DNA from: RGIG5579 sp045541915
GTDB taxonomy: Bacteria > Bacillota > Clostridia > Oscillospirales > SIG627
Reading direction: 5' to 3'
Length of the DNA: 64,000 nucleotides
NCBI GenBank assembly: GCA_045541915.1
Contig: JAZQJZ010000034.1
Location: 1 to 64,000 of the forward strand
A program made the translations under genes and the position numbers. Below are positions 31,653-39,532 of this stretch, piece by piece. Numbering within the stretch: the stretch's first letter is position 1; each line of letters starts with the position of its first letter. Under the pieces are notes generated by a model. That model had not been told where the DNA came from. It saw only the letters and a program-made list of their open reading frames with translations, and searched no databases.

Positions 31653-32736
31653 TATCCGATTCCTTTGCTATTTTTTTGATTTCATCAATTAGGGTATCAA
31701 GGATCCGATCCTCGGGAATTTTATGTACGATTTCACCTTTACGAAATAGAATCGCTTCGCTTCTTCCTCCGGCAATGCCCACATCAGCATCCTTAGCTTC
31801 GCCCGGGCCATTTACAACACAGCCCATTACGGCAACCTTCATATTCTTCTTAGGGTGAAGATTCAATTCTGCAAGACGTTTCTCTAGTTCATCTGCAATT
31901 CCAACCAAATCAATTTTCGTTCTGCCACAGGTGGGACAGGAAACCACGTCAATGGTATTCTCCGAAAGGCCGCAAGAAGAAAGGATACGCCTTGCGGCAC
32001 GCACCTCCTCTGTCAGATCACGGGCGGTAAGAGAAACACGAATGGTATCCCCGATTCCGTCCGCAAGGAGAGAACCGATCCCCACAGAGGACTTGACAAT
32101 TCCCGACATTAAAGTGCCGGCTTCTGTAACGCCCAAATGCAAAGGATAATCGGTGCTTTGGGAAAGCAGACGGTTGGTGGCAATCATGGTGGGAACAGAG
32201 CTGGATTTTACTGACACAACAATTTGATCGAAATCATACTTTTCCAGCATTTTGATTTTATCCAGTGCGCTTTCGCAAAGCGCTTCAGGCGTGGCGCCGC
32301 CATATTTTTGCAACAGGTGACGCTCTACCGAACCGGAATTGACACCCACACGAATGGGGATATTTTTTTCACAGCAAACCTTGGCAACGGCTTTTACATT
32401 TTCTTCCTCACCGATGTTTCCAGGATTGATCCGAATCTTATCCACCCCCGCCATTGCCGATTCCAACGCAAGACGATAGTCGAAATGAATGTCGGCAACC
32501 AGCGGAATGTGCGTATTCTCCTTGAGTCTCGCAATGTTTCGCACTGCCTCGCGGTCCGGTACTGTGAATCGAACAATATCGCATCCTGCCCGTTCCAATT
32601 GAAGAATCTGCTGCAAGGTAGCTTCAAAATCCCCGGTTGGCGTATTGGTCATAGACTGAACCAAAACCGGTTTTCCGGCACCAATTTGTGCAGAACCGAT
32701 TTGGATGAGCTTTGTTTTTTTTCGAATCGGTGCCAT
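31639..32736 (-). CDS. ispG: 4-hydroxy-3-methylbut-2-enyl diphosphate synthase
   Basis: A 365-aa iron-sulfur enzyme of the non-mevalonate (MEP) pathway that turns MEcPP into HMBPP. It has the TIM-barrel start 'TKLIQIGSAQIGAGKPVLVQSMTNTPTGD' split as in the family, 'DIHFDYRLAL', 'RINPGNIG', and the C-terminal [4Fe-4S] ligands 'VSCPTCGRT' and 'GCVVNGPGEAKDADVGIAGG'. The start is the second ATG of an ATG-ATG pair (32736), 5 bases past GGAGG. It lies between rseP and polC; with dxr in the same operon two steps of isoprenoid precursor synthesis are co-regulated with uppS, the user of the product. Confidence 0.97.
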   Translation of the reverse strand: MAPIRKKTKLIQIGSAQIGAGKPVLVQSMTNTPTGDFEATLQQILQLERAGCDIVRFTVPDREAVRNIARLKENTHIPLVADIHFDYRLALESAMAGVDKIRINPGNIGEEENVKAVAKVCCEKNIPIRVGVNSGSVERHLLQKYGGATPEALCESALDKIKMLEKYDFDQIVVSVKSSSVPTMIATNRLLSQSTDYPLHLGVTEAGTLMSGIVKSSVGIGSLLADGIGDTIRVSLTARDLTEEVRAARRILSSCGLSENTIDVVSCPTCGRTKIDLVGIADELEKRLAELNLHPKKNMKVAVMGCVVNGPGEAKDADVGIAGGRSEAILFRKGEIVHKIPEDRILDTLIDEIKKIAKESDNVKS

Positions 32737-32752
32737 CATAACCTCCAAATAA

Positions 32753-33781
32753 TCAAACGAGCTTCATTACATCAAGAACCGTAATGAAAGCCATAAACAA
32801 AAGTAAAACTGCCATTCCGGCCAAGTGAACATATCCCTCGAGCTTTGGATTTAACGGCTTTCTGATGACACATTCCACCAAAGTAAATAGGATTCTACCC
32901 CCGTCCAAAGCCGGCAGAGGAAGCAGGTTCATCACACCAAGGTTTAAGCTGATAAAGGAAAACAGATACAAAATCATAGAAAATCCGGACGCAGCAGCCT
33001 TGGAAATGACCGAAACCGTACCAACCGGACCCGAAACACCACCAAGTCCCAAGCGGCCGGTAATCAAACCGACCAGCGTTTTATAAATGGATTTTATGGT
33101 GGAGAGGGATTGGGTAATCGTTTGCTTACAAAGAACGGAAAAAGAAGGCTTCACGCCGCGGAAACGAAAATCAAGAACACCCACCTTGACACCTTCCTCT
33201 TCGGAAGTGGAAAACTGAACATCCTCCAGCAGGATCCGCTCTCCTTCGCGAATTACTTCAATATCCATTTTTTCGGTGCCATCCAGGGTGATGGTGTTGA
33301 TAATATCCCAATAGTCGATCATTGTTTTTTCATTGATGGCAACGATCTCATCCCCTGCCTTCAGCCACTGATCGGAGACGCTGTCTGTATGAAAATCAGC
33401 AACAACCTGAGAACCGACGGTTCCGGTGAGGGAAAGATAGACAAACATAGCAATAACACCGGAGAGAATGTTCATAAATGAACCGGCAAACAAAACGATC
33501 AGCTTCTGCCAGCGAGGACGGTTGACCAGTGCATGAGGGTCATCGTCCTCCCCTTCTTCTCCCTGCATGGCAGTAAAGCCACCAATGGGCAAAAGACGGA
33601 CAGAATACTTAATATCTGTTTTCTTTGAGGTATAGGAAAACAATTTCGGCCCCATTCCCACGGCAAATTCCAAAACCTTTACCTTGCAAGCGCGGGCGGC
33701 AAGATAATGACCCAATTCATGAAGAAAGATCATCACACCGAAAACCAAAATTGCAACCAAAATCCCAATGACAGTTTGCAT
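32753..33781 (-). CDS. rseP: Site-2 zinc metalloprotease RseP (RIP)
   Basis: A 342-aa intramembrane protease. The first helix carries HELGH (residues 21-25) with Zn2+ ligands and the catalytic Glu; a single PDZ domain (about 110-200, 'LTGTVGSQVVADFH ... GDEIVAIN') follows, then 'GGVSGPVG' and the second active-site motif 'NLLPLPALDGG' with the third metal ligand Asp. RseP cleaves transmembrane anti-sigma factors and leftover signal peptides. The start at MQTVIGILVAI is chosen as in known homologues; the upstream 17 codons look non-native and the RBS (AAGGTTAGG) is modest. No anti-sigma factor is encoded nearby. Confidence 0.95.
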   Translation of the reverse strand: MQTVIGILVAILVFGVMIFLHELGHYLAARACKVKVLEFAVGMGPKLFSYTSKKTDIKYSVRLLPIGGFTAMQGEEGEDDDPHALVNRPRWQKLIVLFAGSFMNILSGVIAMFVYLSLTGTVGSQVVADFHTDSVSDQWLKAGDEIVAINEKTMIDYWDIINTITLDGTEKMDIEVIREGERILLEDVQFSTSEEEGVKVGVLDFRFRGVKPSFSVLCKQTITQSLSTIKSIYKTLVGLITGRLGLGGVSGPVGTVSVISKAAASGFSMILYLFSFISLNLGVMNLLPLPALDGGRILFTLVECVIRKPLNPKLEGYVHLAGMAVLLLFMAFITVLDVMKLV

Positions 33782-33841
33782 ATAGTAACCTAACCTTTCA
33801 AAACAAAAATCACAGTCATATTTTTGTTTCAAATGACAAAA

Positions 33842-34996
33842 TCAATTCTGATATTGGAAAAGAACTTTCTGTTTTATTTCCCGATCCAAAGAAAGAATGT
33901 CCTCCACATCAGTGACGGGAATATTCTTATGGGACATTACTTCACTCTCTACGATACGGAAAATATCAAGAAAGCTGATTTTCTCTGCCAAAAACAAGGC
34001 AACCGCTGATTCATTAGCGGCATTGAGAACCGTTGTAAAGGTGCCTCCCTGTTCCGCCGCAAAACGAGCAGTACGAAGAAGGGTGAAGGTCTCTTCATCC
34101 GCTCCCTCAAAGGTTAAACACATAAACTTGGAAAAATCAAGCGCCTTGCAAAGACCGGGAGTTCGATCCGGATAGGTTAGCGCAAACTGAATACAATGAC
34201 GCATATCCGGATGCCCCATTTGGGCAATGGTAGAGCCGTCCACAAAGGTGGCCATAGAATGAACAATGGACTGGCGGTGAACTGTAATCTCCACCTGACT
34301 TGCGGGAACATCAAACAAACGTACCGCCTCGATCAGCTCCAAGCCTTTATTTAAAAGTGTAGCAGAATCGATGGATATTTTTTGGCCCATACTCCAAACA
34401 GGATGAGCAAGGGCCATTTGCGGAGTGACCATCTCCAAAAAGGTCCGATCCTTTCCAAAGAAAGGACCGCCTGAGGCAGTCAAAACAAGATGGGAAAGAT
34501 ATTTTCTGTCATTGAAAGCGCCGGAGAGACATTGAAAAATAGCAGAGTGCTCACTATCAACCGGTAATATTCTGGCGTTGTGTTTCTTGGCCTCTTTTAA
34601 AATTATCTCGCCTGCGGCAACAATGGGCTCTTTGTTTGCCATCGCAATGTGCTTTCCTGCACGAAGAAGCGCAATGGTAGGTCGAATACCATTGGAGCCA
34701 AGAATGGAATTCTCTGTAATGTCGGCGGGACAAGCTTCACAAAGAAACAAAATTCCTTCCTCGCCGGAAAGAATTTTGGTGTCGGTATCCGCAACGGCGA
34801 TTTTTAACTCTTTTGCTTTTTCTTCATCACGAACCGCACAAAAACGGGGATGAAATTCCCGGATCTGTTCCTCTAAAAGTGAAATATTACGGTCAGCGCA
34901 GATTCCCGTTAATTCAAACTCTCTTTCGCGAACCACCTCAATGGCCTGTCTGCCAACAGAACCGGTGGAGCCAAGTATACATACTTTCTTTTTCAT
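33842..34996 (-). CDS. dxr: 1-deoxy-D-xylulose 5-phosphate reductoisomerase
   Basis: A 384-aa NADPH enzyme, first committed step of the MEP pathway. GSTGSVGRQ (9-17) is the nucleotide-binding loop, 'MANKEPIVAAGE' and 'PVDSEHSAIFQCL' form the substrate site with the metal ligands Asp and Glu, and 'GMGQKISIDSATLLNKGLELIEA' in two parts follows. It overlaps cdsA by four bases. Confidence 0.97.
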   Translation of the reverse strand: MKKKVCILGSTGSVGRQAIEVVREREFELTGICADRNISLLEEQIREFHPRFCAVRDEEKAKELKIAVADTDTKILSGEEGILFLCEACPADITENSILGSNGIRPTIALLRAGKHIAMANKEPIVAAGEIILKEAKKHNARILPVDSEHSAIFQCLSGAFNDRKYLSHLVLTASGGPFFGKDRTFLEMVTPQMALAHPVWSMGQKISIDSATLLNKGLELIEAVRLFDVPASQVEITVHRQSIVHSMATFVDGSTIAQMGHPDMRHCIQFALTYPDRTPGLCKALDFSKFMCLTFEGADEETFTLLRTARFAAEQGGTFTTVLNAANESAVALFLAEKISFLDIFRIVESEVMSHKNIPVTDVEDILSLDREIKQKVLFQYQN

Positions 34997-35841
34997 TGAA
35001 ACAAAAAGGAAGTGCCAAAGGCACCGTAAACCATCATCATCACAAGCGCAATGGCCAGGGTGGAATCAAAACGATCCAGTACGCCGCCGTGACCGGGAAA
35101 AAGCCTTCCGTAATCCTTGATACCGTAGTGACGCTTGATGGCAGAAGCAAATAGGTCGCCGAACTGACCCACGGTAGAAAAGAGCGCCCCTAAAATGGCA
35201 AAAAAGACAATGCTGGCATGAACCTCAAAGAAACAGCGCAGCACAATGGCATACCCTGCAAAACCTATCATATTCGCAACAATACCGCCGATAGAACCTT
35301 CCACCGTTTTTTTCGGCGAGATCTGAGGACAAAGCTTATGCTTTCCAAAAGCTCTTCCGGCAAAATAAGCAAAGGTATCAGAGATCCAGGCACCGAAAAA
35401 TACCAAAAGATAGATGTAATTTCCCTCTTCGTTGCCTCCGTCAAGATAGCGGATCTGAGAAATGGAGGTCAATGAAATCACAACATAAAGAACCAGTGCA
35501 ATCAAGCTATAGAGCTTCTCGGAGTGGAGACGGATCCCGGTAAAAATGGAAATCAGCTGCTCCGAAACGAAGAAGAGGGCGGAAAAAACAAAGATGCAAC
35601 GGAAGGGATCTGAAATTTCAAGATATTCCGAAAAAACATAGCAAGCAAGCGGCAAAAGCGCAAATAAACGCGCCGGAATGCAAAAGGCTTTTTCTTTTTT
35701 GGCATCGATGCAGTTTAAAATCTCCTCTACACCGATAAAGGCAAACACTGATATGACCAGAGGCCACACCACAGTGTGTGACAATAAGCAAATCGGAATC
35801 ATAATCAAGACGCCGACAATACCCGTCAAAATTCGAGTCAT
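34993..35841 (-). CDS. cdsA: Phosphatidate cytidylyltransferase
   Basis: A 282-aa membrane enzyme with eight predicted helices that makes CDP-diacylglycerol for phospholipid synthesis. The family signature is intact near residues 215-250: 'FASAIKRHYGIKDYGRLFPG' followed by HGGVLDRFDS. 'SPKKTVEGSIGG' is the second conserved stretch. It follows uppS after 6 bp. Confidence 0.96.
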   Translation of the reverse strand: MTRILTGIVGVLIMIPICLLSHTVVWPLVISVFAFIGVEEILNCIDAKKEKAFCIPARLFALLPLACYVFSEYLEISDPFRCIFVFSALFFVSEQLISIFTGIRLHSEKLYSLIALVLYVVISLTSISQIRYLDGGNEEGNYIYLLVFFGAWISDTFAYFAGRAFGKHKLCPQISPKKTVEGSIGGIVANMIGFAGYAIVLRCFFEVHASIVFFAILGALFSTVGQFGDLFASAIKRHYGIKDYGRLFPGHGGVLDRFDSTLAIALVMMMVYGAFGTSFLFQ

Positions 35842-35847
35842 AATGCA

Positions 35848-36579
35848 TTATTTCCTTTCAAGTACGCCGCCAAAACGACGTTCGCGGCTTTGAAAATAGC
35901 GAATGGCATCGTCAATATCAGATCGATCCAAATCAGGCCAAAGCTTATCGGTAAAATAAAACTCTGCATAGGCCGATTGATACAGTAAGAAATTGGACAG
36001 ACGCATTTCGCCGCCGGTACGGATCACAAGATCCACATCGGGCTGGCCGGCCGTGTAAAGATAACCGGAAAGCTCTTCCGGCGTCACGCTTTTCTTTCCT
36101 TCTGCCAGCATCAGAGAATAAGCGCGACAAAGCTCATCGCGAGAACCGTAATTGAGCGCAAGATTGAGCTGATTAGGGTAAATGGAGGATTTCTCCTCCA
36201 CTTCAGCCATCAGCTTTTGAATTTGCGAGGAAAATGCAGATTGATCGCCAATAAAGCGAAAATGCATATTCTTCCCCTCTTCCATGGTCATCCACTCCTG
36301 AAGATAATCCACAAGAAGAGACATAATATTCTGCACTTCATCCTGAGGACGTTTCCAGTTTTCCGTGGAAAATGCATAGAATGTAGAAACCTCTATATCA
36401 AGTTCAATTAAATATTCTGCGATGCGCTTGAAATTCTCTGCTCCTTCCTTATGCCCGGCAAGCCGTGGCAGGCCGCGTTTTTTTGCCCAGCGGCCATTGC
36501 CATCCATAATGATACCAATATGGCGTGGCTTTTTCAAAGTCAATGGAGAAGCGTCTTGTTTCAAATCAAAAAGTGCCAT
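35848..36579 (-). CDS. uppS: Undecaprenyl diphosphate synthase
   Basis: A 243-aa cis-prenyltransferase. 'HIGIIMDGNGRWAKKRG' (20-36) holds the catalytic Asp and the diphosphate-binding residues; 'RTGGEMRLSNFLLYQSAYAE' is the second conserved block, in place of the more usual GEQRISNF, and 'LWPDLD' the third. It makes the C55 lipid carrier for peptidoglycan and wall polymers. Its ATG overlaps the frr stop by one base (TAATG). Confidence 0.97.
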   Translation of the reverse strand: MALFDLKQDASPLTLKKPRHIGIIMDGNGRWAKKRGLPRLAGHKEGAENFKRIAEYLIELDIEVSTFYAFSTENWKRPQDEVQNIMSLLVDYLQEWMTMEEGKNMHFRFIGDQSAFSSQIQKLMAEVEEKSSIYPNQLNLALNYGSRDELCRAYSLMLAEGKKSVTPEELSGYLYTAGQPDVDLVIRTGGEMRLSNFLLYQSAYAEFYFTDKLWPDLDRSDIDDAIRYFQSRERRFGGVLERK

Positions 36580-37133
36580 TAGACACTCATGATCTCCTTG
36601 GTTTTATCAGCGGCCATAACATCCAGGTTCTTCACATACTTATCGGCAAGGTCCTGAACTTCCTTTTCCGAAATCTTCTGTTCGTCTTCAGTCATTTCGC
36701 TGTTCTTTTTCATGGCTTTAATTTTATCCATCGCGTCACGTCTCACATTGCGAACGGCAACCTTTCCATCCTCTGCCAAACGAGAAACCTGCTTGGAGAG
36801 CTCTTTTCTTCTTTCTTCCGTGGGTTGAGGAAAAGCGAGTCGGATGGATTTTCCGTCATTTTGGGGAGTGATGCCAAGGTCAGAGGCCAGAATTGCCTTT
36901 TCGATTTCCTTGACACAGGAAGCATCCCAGGGGGTAATCAAAAGAAGTCTTGCTTCGGGGGTGGAAATTTGAGCAAGCTGGTTGATGGGAGTGGGAGTTC
37001 CGTAATAATCCACATTGATGCGGTCGAGAATGGTTGCATTGGCTCTACCGGCGCGAACAGAGGAAAACTCTCTTTCGGTAGCGGCCAGACATTTTTTCAT
37101 TTTTTCTTCAAAATCGCGAATTTCAAGTTTCAT
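36579..37133 (-). CDS. frr: Ribosome recycling factor
   Basis: A 184-aa protein, usual length, with 'FSSVRAGRANATILDRINVDYYG' split over helix 1 and the domain II start, 'LLITPWDASCVKEIEKAI', and the helical end 'EVQDLADKYVKNLDVMAADKTKEIM'. With EF-G it splits the post-termination ribosome. It is 36 bp after pyrH. Confidence 0.98.
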   Translation of the reverse strand: MKLEIRDFEEKMKKCLAATEREFSSVRAGRANATILDRINVDYYGTPTPINQLAQISTPEARLLLITPWDASCVKEIEKAILASDLGITPQNDGKSIRLAFPQPTEERRKELSKQVSRLAEDGKVAVRNVRRDAMDKIKAMKKNSEMTEDEQKISEKEVQDLADKYVKNLDVMAADKTKEIMSV

Positions 37134-37169
37134 GGTATGATTCCTTTCAAATTAAGTGTTATATTTGGA

Positions 37170-37883
37170 TTAAGCTTCCACGATCGTACCGAGCTTTTCG
37201 CCCATGACGGCGCGGATAATATTCTGCGGATCGCTCAGGCCAAAGACCAGAACGGGCAATTTATTTTCCATGGAAAAGCTGGTGGCGGTAGAATCCATAA
37301 CTGCCAGGTTTTGAGACAAAACATCAATATACCGAATGTTCTCAAGAGGCCGCGCATTGGGGTCTTTTTTGGGATCGGCAGTATAAACCGCATCAATATT
37401 CTTTGCCAGAAGAACGATATCGGCATCGATTTCCTTGGCTCTGAGAACAGCCGCCGTATCGGTGGAAAAATATGGACTTCCAATGCCGCAGGCAAAAATG
37501 ACAACGCGGCCGTTTTGAAGATGAGAAACGGCTTTATCGCGAATATAGGTTTCGGTAAAGGTTTCCATCTCAATGGCACTCATAACACGGGCATCCACGC
37601 CCAGGTGCTCCAAGGTATCCTGCAGAGCAAGAGCGTTTATGGCAGTGGCAAGCATCCCCATATGATCCGCTCTCACGCGCTGAAAATCAGTTCCCTGCTT
37701 TCCGCGCCAGATATTGCCGGCGCCCACAACGATGGCAACTTCCACGCCAAGGGAAATACACTCCTTTACCTTGGTACAGATCAGATTCAAAAGATCGAAA
37801 TTGTAGATCGCATTTTCTGCACTGCCATGTGCTAGGGCTTCACCGGAAAGCTTTAATAATACTCTTTTGTACTTCGGTTCCAT
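37170..37883 (-). CDS. pyrH: UMP kinase
   Basis: A 237-aa amino acid kinase-fold enzyme, hexameric in the family and regulated by GTP and UTP. Signatures are 'RVLLKLSGEALAHG' near the start, 'VVGAGNIWRGKQG', 'TAINALALQDTLEH' and 'FACGIGSPYFSTDTAAVLRA'. The start MEPKYKRVLLK is set by GGAGG 5 bases upstream. It opens the second half of the cluster and has its own promoter. In most Bacillota pyrH directly follows tsf; here two surface-protein genes lie between. Confidence 0.97.
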   Translation of the reverse strand: MEPKYKRVLLKLSGEALAHGSAENAIYNFDLLNLICTKVKECISLGVEVAIVVGAGNIWRGKQGTDFQRVRADHMGMLATAINALALQDTLEHLGVDARVMSAIEMETFTETYIRDKAVSHLQNGRVVIFACGIGSPYFSTDTAAVLRAKEIDADIVLLAKNIDAVYTADPKKDPNARPLENIRYIDVLSQNLAVMDSTATSFSMENKLPVLVFGLSDPQNIIRAVMGEKLGTIVEA

Positions 37884-37916
37884 AACGCCTCCATAGTAAC
37901 ATAAATATACGATCAT

Positions 37917-37945
37917 ATTTTATCGAAAAATAGGTTATTTGTAAA
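37917..37945 (-). promoter_or_regulatory. Sigma-A promoter of the pyrH-to-polC operon
   Basis: TTTACA and TAAAAT, 17 bp apart. The stretch TTTTTCGATAAAAT is identical to that in the promoter at 14001-14029, and both begin TTTACAAA. Confidence 0.7.
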
Positions 37946-37965
37946 TAGGATTCTTAAAATTTACC

Positions 37966-38000
37966 AAAAAAAGAAAAGAGCAATTTTCATTGCTCTTTTC
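37966..38000 (-). terminator. Terminator of the cohesin-protein gene
   Basis: GAAAAGAGCAA with TTGCTCTTTTC, 6-nt loop, followed by TTTTTTT on the minus strand, 8 bp past the stop. Confidence 0.85.
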
Positions 38001-38008
38001 CAACCATC

Positions 38009-39508
38009 TTATTTCTTTTTGATGAAGAAGTACCAGTAAGAAACGGCACCAGCAGCAATCACAAGAACCACAATGGCAATCATGCCAATCACCATTCCGC
38101 CGTTATCATTCTCATCTTCCTCAACAGCTGCGCCGGTACTGGTCACAGGTGCGGAATCGGTGGAAGAAACAGGGGGCGTTACTTCGGGGGTCTCATCCTG
38201 GGGCTTATCTTCGGGTACATCGGGCTGGCTTCCTTCATCAACGAAAACAAAGGTTCCGGCAACTGCGGAGGTAAAGGAAACGGTACCATCAGTACCCTTG
38301 GTAAACTGAACGGGGGTCAACTCACCATTTTCATTTACGATGTAAAGCAAAAGGTTGGTATATTCAGGCGCCTTTGCTGTGATGTTCATGGGGTTCTTGG
38401 GCTGAACGGTTGCATCGTTTGCCACAAACTCCAGAACAAAGGCTGAAAATTTACCGCCAATATCCTTGAGAAGATCGGCAATGGTCTGATAAGCATCGTC
38501 ATCCGAAGTCACAGGAGAAACCTTCATTTCGGTTCCTTCTGCAAAATCTCCGGCGCCTACCTGAACGGTAAGGCCATTTGCCTCATCGGTAGCAAAGCAA
38601 GGGATCACTTGCTCTTCGGTGTGATTACATTCCTTGCATTTTCTCTGCTTCATGCCCTCGGTGGTAAGGGTAGGCTCCAGGATAACGGTAAACTCACCAT
38701 AACTATGCCCGGTGGCACGAATCGATTGCTTTTCTGTTTTCTGACAAATGGAACAAGTTCTTGTTTTTTCGCCGGCAGCGGTGCATTTTGGATCCAGATT
38801 CTGGATCCAGGCAGTGTATGCGTGGTCATCGGTTTTGGCAATGACCTCATCCTTTTCAGCACCACAGGCAGTACACTTATAGTGAGTGCTTCCCTCTTCC
38901 TTGCAGCTTGCCTTTGTGGTCACTGTGCCGGCATCCCAGGTGTGATTGGGTCTTTCTGCAAAGCCGCAAACGGTACAAGAGCGAACGTGAGTGCCAAGAC
39001 CGGTATCGGTGCTGGCACCGAAGTTATGCTGAGCGCAAACCACCTTTACAGTGGTAGAAGCATTGCCAAAGGAGTTTTTCTGACCAGCGGCATCTCTGGA
39101 TTCATTAAAGGTCAAGGAAACATTCTTCGTACCGACAGTAGCAGAATCAGAAATTTTAAAGGTGAGGGTTACAATATGTCCAGTGGCAGCGTTGTTCTCG
39201 GTAGAAAGAGAATCCGCCCAACGAATGGTATAGGGAGAGGAAATGGTAGGTGCAGGAGTGGTCCACCCCTTCAAAAGACCGGTATCCTTTACGCCAGTCA
39301 GTTCCAATCCGGCATCCCAAGAAATAGCAAATTTCATAGTTATAAGGCCAGGGTTCGTGGCAAGATTTACCTTTACCTCAACAGTGTCGCCGGGCTTTCC
39401 TTCCGCACCGGTCATGGAGAAGCTTCCGTTTCCTGCAGCAGAAACAGAAAGGGTAACAACGCTTGCAAGAAGCAAGGCCGATAACATAAATGCAAACAGT
39501 TTTTTCAT
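38009..39508 (-). CDS. Cohesin-domain surface protein with Cys-rich repeats and C-terminal membrane anchor
   Basis: A 499-aa exported protein. Signal peptide about 1-25 (ending VSAAG). Residues 27-155 form a cohesin-like beta-sandwich ('GKPGDTVEVKVNLATNPGLITMKFAISWD' style: 'GDTVEVKVNL', 'LELTGVKDTGLL', 'GHIVTLTFKISDSA'). Residues 158-305 hold about four repeats with paired CXXC motifs and 'TGH/DDH' turns, common in clostridial surface proteins. Then comes a beta domain to about 430, a Pro/Glu/Thr-rich stalk, one transmembrane helix (about 470-493) and the tail KKK. Cohesins bind dockerins; the upstream gene, 24 bp away and co-transcribed, encodes a dockerin. An anchoring partnership is therefore likely but unproven. 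Confidence 0.8.
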   Translation of the reverse strand: MKKLFAFMLSALLLASVVTLSVSAAGNGSFSMTGAEGKPGDTVEVKVNLATNPGLITMKFAISWDAGLELTGVKDTGLLKGWTTPAPTISSPYTIRWADSLSTENNAATGHIVTLTFKISDSATVGTKNVSLTFNESRDAAGQKNSFGNASTTVKVVCAQHNFGASTDTGLGTHVRSCTVCGFAERPNHTWDAGTVTTKASCKEEGSTHYKCTACGAEKDEVIAKTDDHAYTAWIQNLDPKCTAAGEKTRTCSICQKTEKQSIRATGHSYGEFTVILEPTLTTEGMKQRKCKECNHTEEQVIPCFATDEANGLTVQVGAGDFAEGTEMKVSPVTSDDDAYQTIADLLKDIGGKFSAFVLEFVANDATVQPKNPMNITAKAPEYTNLLLYIVNENGELTPVQFTKGTDGTVSFTSAVAGTFVFVDEGSQPDVPEDKPQDETPEVTPPVSSTDSAPVTSTGAAVEEDENDNGGMVIGMIAIVVLVIAAGAVSYWYFFIKKK

Positions 39509-39532
39509 TTGATTTTCATCCTTATCTAAAAA

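Noticed and set aside
36525..37835. Plus-strand open frame of 436 codons opposite uppS, frr and pyrH
   Set aside because: All three genes on the other strand are unmistakable; the frame is a codon-usage shadow.
38609..39484. Plus-strand frame of 291 codons opposite the cohesin-protein gene
   Set aside because: It mirrors a signal-peptide-bearing gene with a clear domain plan; no own signals.
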